From positions 1-6,329 of the forward strand of contig JAAEES010000064.1 of NCBI GenBank assembly GCA_013415575.1: a DNA stretch of 6,329 nucleotides, in the 5' to 3' direction. Made by a program: the position numbers and the translations under genes. This DNA comes from Methanomicrobiales archaeon. Lineage in GTDB: Archaea > Halobacteriota > Methanomicrobia > Methanomicrobiales > Methanospirillaceae. This document shows, piece by piece, positions 4,914 to 6,329 of the stretch; the first letter of the stretch is position 1; each line of letters begins with the position of its first letter. The notes beneath the pieces are model-generated. The model saw only the letters and a program-made list of their open reading frames with translations. It did no database searches and had not been told where the DNA came from.

Positions 4914-5804
4914 ATGAACTGGTCACGGCTCCTTCCGCTCGTCACCATTCCTGCCATGCTCGTGCTGGTGGAGATCATCGCACTTCTCCTCTCCCTGCCC
5001 ATGCAGACCGCTGGAATCACAGCATTCGAGGACCCGGAATCCTTCACAAACCCCCTGATCTTCATCGTGATTCTCCTGGTCTTCACCGCGTTCCTCCTCG
5101 TGCTCATCAGGTACCGGTGGAAGAAGCTCATCGGGGTCATCATCGCGGTCTCCATCTTCTTTACCTTCATCTATATCTTTGCCGGGATCACCATCTACTT
5201 CCTCGGTATGGTTCCGGGTACGCTGGGGATCACGCTCGCGCTCTCCCTTTTTTCCACTGCGCTCCTGTATCTCTACCCCGAGTGGTACATCATCGATACC
5301 CTTGGAGTCCTCATCGCTGCAGGAGCCGCCTCAATCTTCGGAATATCGCTGAACGTCATCCCCGTCCTCATCCTCCTCATCATCCTGATGGTCTACGACG
5401 CCATTTCGGTATACAAGACCCGGCACATGGTCACCCTGGCCGAAGGGGTTATTGACATAAAATCGCCCATCCTGTTCATCGTTCCCAAGCGGAGAGGCTA
5501 CAGCTTCATGCGGGAGGGGATCGGGGATCTGGATGGTGGTGAGCGGGCCGCATTCGTGATCGGCATGGGTGACCTGATCATGCCTTCGATCCTGGTGGTA
5601 TCAGCCAACGTTTTCCTGAACAGCACCCGGCTGGCAGGGGTCATCACCCTCCCGGCCCTCGGTGCGATCATCGGATCCGTCATCGGACTCTCACTCCTCC
5701 TGATCGTGGTCCAGAAAGGGAAACCCCAGGCAGGCCTACCGCCCATCAACGGGGGGGCCATCCTCGGTTTCCTCGCAGGATACGGCCTCTCCTTCCTGCT
5801 GTGA
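4914..5804 (+). CDS. Presenilin/signal-peptide-peptidase homologue (PSH), intramembrane aspartyl protease
   Basis: Nine-helix GxGD-type protease (296 aa) that cuts transmembrane segments within the membrane. Both catalytic motifs are present: Y161-D162 in TM6 (LMVYDAISVY) and G217-M-G-D220 in TM7 (VIGMGDLIMP), separated by the usual hydrophilic loop (164-210). As I recall, the crystallised Methanoculleus marisnigri PSH uses D162 and D220, so the numbering matches without shift, which supports this start and full length. ATG 4914 is the first start after an in-frame stop (4884-4886); there is no Shine-Dalgarno site. The TM9 PAL motif is not canonical: the aligning segment reads QAGLPPINGGA (272-282). 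The natural substrates of archaeal PSH are unknown. It diverges from the small membrane-protein/fen pair and overlaps the convergent GTPase gene over its last 69 bp. Confidence 0.94.
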   Translation: MNWSRLLPLVTIPAMLVLVEIIALLLSLPMQTAGITAFEDPESFTNPLIFIVILLVFTAFLLVLIRYRWKKLIGVIIAVSIFFTFIYIFAGITIYFLGMVPGTLGITLALSLFSTALLYLYPEWYIIDTLGVLIAAGAASIFGISLNVIPVLILLIILMVYDAISVYKTRHMVTLAEGVIDIKSPILFIVPKRRGYSFMREGIGDLDGGERAAFVIGMGDLIMPSILVVSANVFLNSTRLAGVITLPALGAIIGSVIGLSLLLIVVQKGKPQAGLPPINGGAILGFLAGYGLSFLL

Positions 5805-6329
5805 CCGTTCACGGATATGGAGGAGGTTCTCCATCACTTCGGTGACCCCCTCGCCGGTCTCGGTCGACATGTTGAGGTATCCGTCAAAATAGACGAGATC
5901 TGATTTGTTCACCACCACTACCACCGGTACATCGGACATTCTCTCGATTTCATGGATGAGTCTGACCTGTTCCTCGATGGGATATCCACAGTGTTCGCTT
6001 GCGTCGAGCATGCAGAGGATCACATCGGCAAGGTTGATGATGGCCGTGACCGCCTGCCGTTCAATCGGGTTGCGCTCCTCATAGGGCCGGTCAAGGAGCC
6101 CGGGGGTATCGATAAACTGCATCCGTTCATTCCCCGCCATCCGGTGACCGACGATGATACCCTTGGTGGTGAAGGGATAGGAGGCAACTTCAGGGTCAGC
6201 AGAAGAGACCAGGCGGATGAAGGAAGACTTACCGACATTGGGGTACCCGGCAACCACGACGGTGAACTCCTCCGACACGTGCGGGAGTTTCCGGATTACG
6301 TTTCTCATCTCATTGAGGAACCGGAGATC
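5736..6329 (-). CDS. NOG1-like (COG1084-type) GTP-binding protein, C-terminal part (start outside window)
   Basis: The frame is open to the right edge: the first visible residues, DLRFLNEMRNVIRKLP, are family sequence, so the start lies beyond 6329 and the in-frame ATG at 6306-6308 is internal. The 197 visible residues hold a complete G domain: G1 GYPNVGKS (28-35), the G2/switch region SYPFTTKG (50-57), G3 DTPG (74-77) followed by LLDRPYEERNPIERQA, G4 NKSD (141-144) and G5 STETGEG (155-161). This combination is characteristic of archaeal relatives of NOG1, a GTPase of 60S ribosome assembly; binding to the large subunit is inferred. The missing N-terminus should hold the helical NOG1 domain. 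The last ~22 residues (QQEGEAVSCEETEDGPPVDGR) are acidic, look disordered, and are encoded antisense to the last helix of the presenilin homologue. Confidence 0.92.
   Translation of the reverse strand, partial: DLRFLNEMRNVIRKLPHVSEEFTVVVAGYPNVGKSSFIRLVSSADPEVASYPFTTKGIIVGHRMAGNERMQFIDTPGLLDRPYEERNPIERQAVTAIINLADVILCMLDASEHCGYPIEEQVRLIHEIERMSDVPVVVVVNKSDLVYFDGYLNMSTETGEGVTEVMENLLHIRERSQQEGEAVSCEETEDGPPVDGR

Noticed and set aside
5649..5663. Literal Leu-Pro-Ala-Leu in the presenilin homologue taken as the PAL motif
   Set aside because: It lies in the helix before TM9; the motif belongs at the start of the last helix, next to the NGGA segment.
6306..6308. Internal ATG as the start of the GTPase
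   Set aside because: The frame remains open to the window edge, and the residues before this Met (DLRFLNE) are conserved in the family, so the gene is truncated by the window, not short.

Overview
The window looks like chromosomal DNA of a methanogenic archaeon, most likely of the order Methanomicrobiales. FEN-1 with a C-terminal PCNA-binding box, an AK6/Fap7-type nucleotide kinase, a lipid synthase of the archaetidylinositol-phosphate type, an archaeal presenilin homologue (PSH) and archaeal TATA-type promoters make Archaea secure. The order is inferred from overall resemblance to Methanoculleus/Methanoregula-type proteins and from the fairly GC-rich composition, so it is less certain.

Left part (1-2659): the 5' part of a secreted cohesin-like surface protein runs leftward out of the window. 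It diverges, across a 117-bp intergenic region, from a rightward three-gene operon: hisC (histidinol-phosphate aminotransferase), an AK6/Fap7-like adenylate kinase/ATPase, and a CDP-alcohol phosphatidyltransferase. Both junctions in this operon are 4-base ATGA stop/start overlaps, so translation is probably coupled.

Middle (2660-3515): a hairpin-forming inverted repeat separates the operon end from a convergent, leftward monocistronic gene for a TMEM175-family potassium channel. That gene has its own TATA-like box, a strong Shine-Dalgarno site and a lower GC content than its neighbours.

Right part (3516-6329): a leftward pair encodes a 104-residue two-helix membrane protein of unknown function and then FEN-1. 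Diverging from this pair is the PSH-type intramembrane aspartyl protease. The two divergent start codons are each exactly 29 nt from the centre of one near-palindromic AT-rich box, which suggests a shared bidirectional TATA element and (nearly) leaderless transcripts. The protease gene ends in a 69-bp antisense overlap with a leftward NOG1-like GTPase gene that is cut by the right edge of the window.

No single pathway joins the genes: histidine synthesis, ribosome maturation (AK6; possibly the GTPase), ether-lipid head-group synthesis, ion conductance, Okazaki-fragment processing and intramembrane proteolysis are side by side. I saw no tRNA, rRNA, CRISPR array or insertion sequence. The least explained items are the small membrane protein upstream of fen and its shared promoter with the presenilin homologue.
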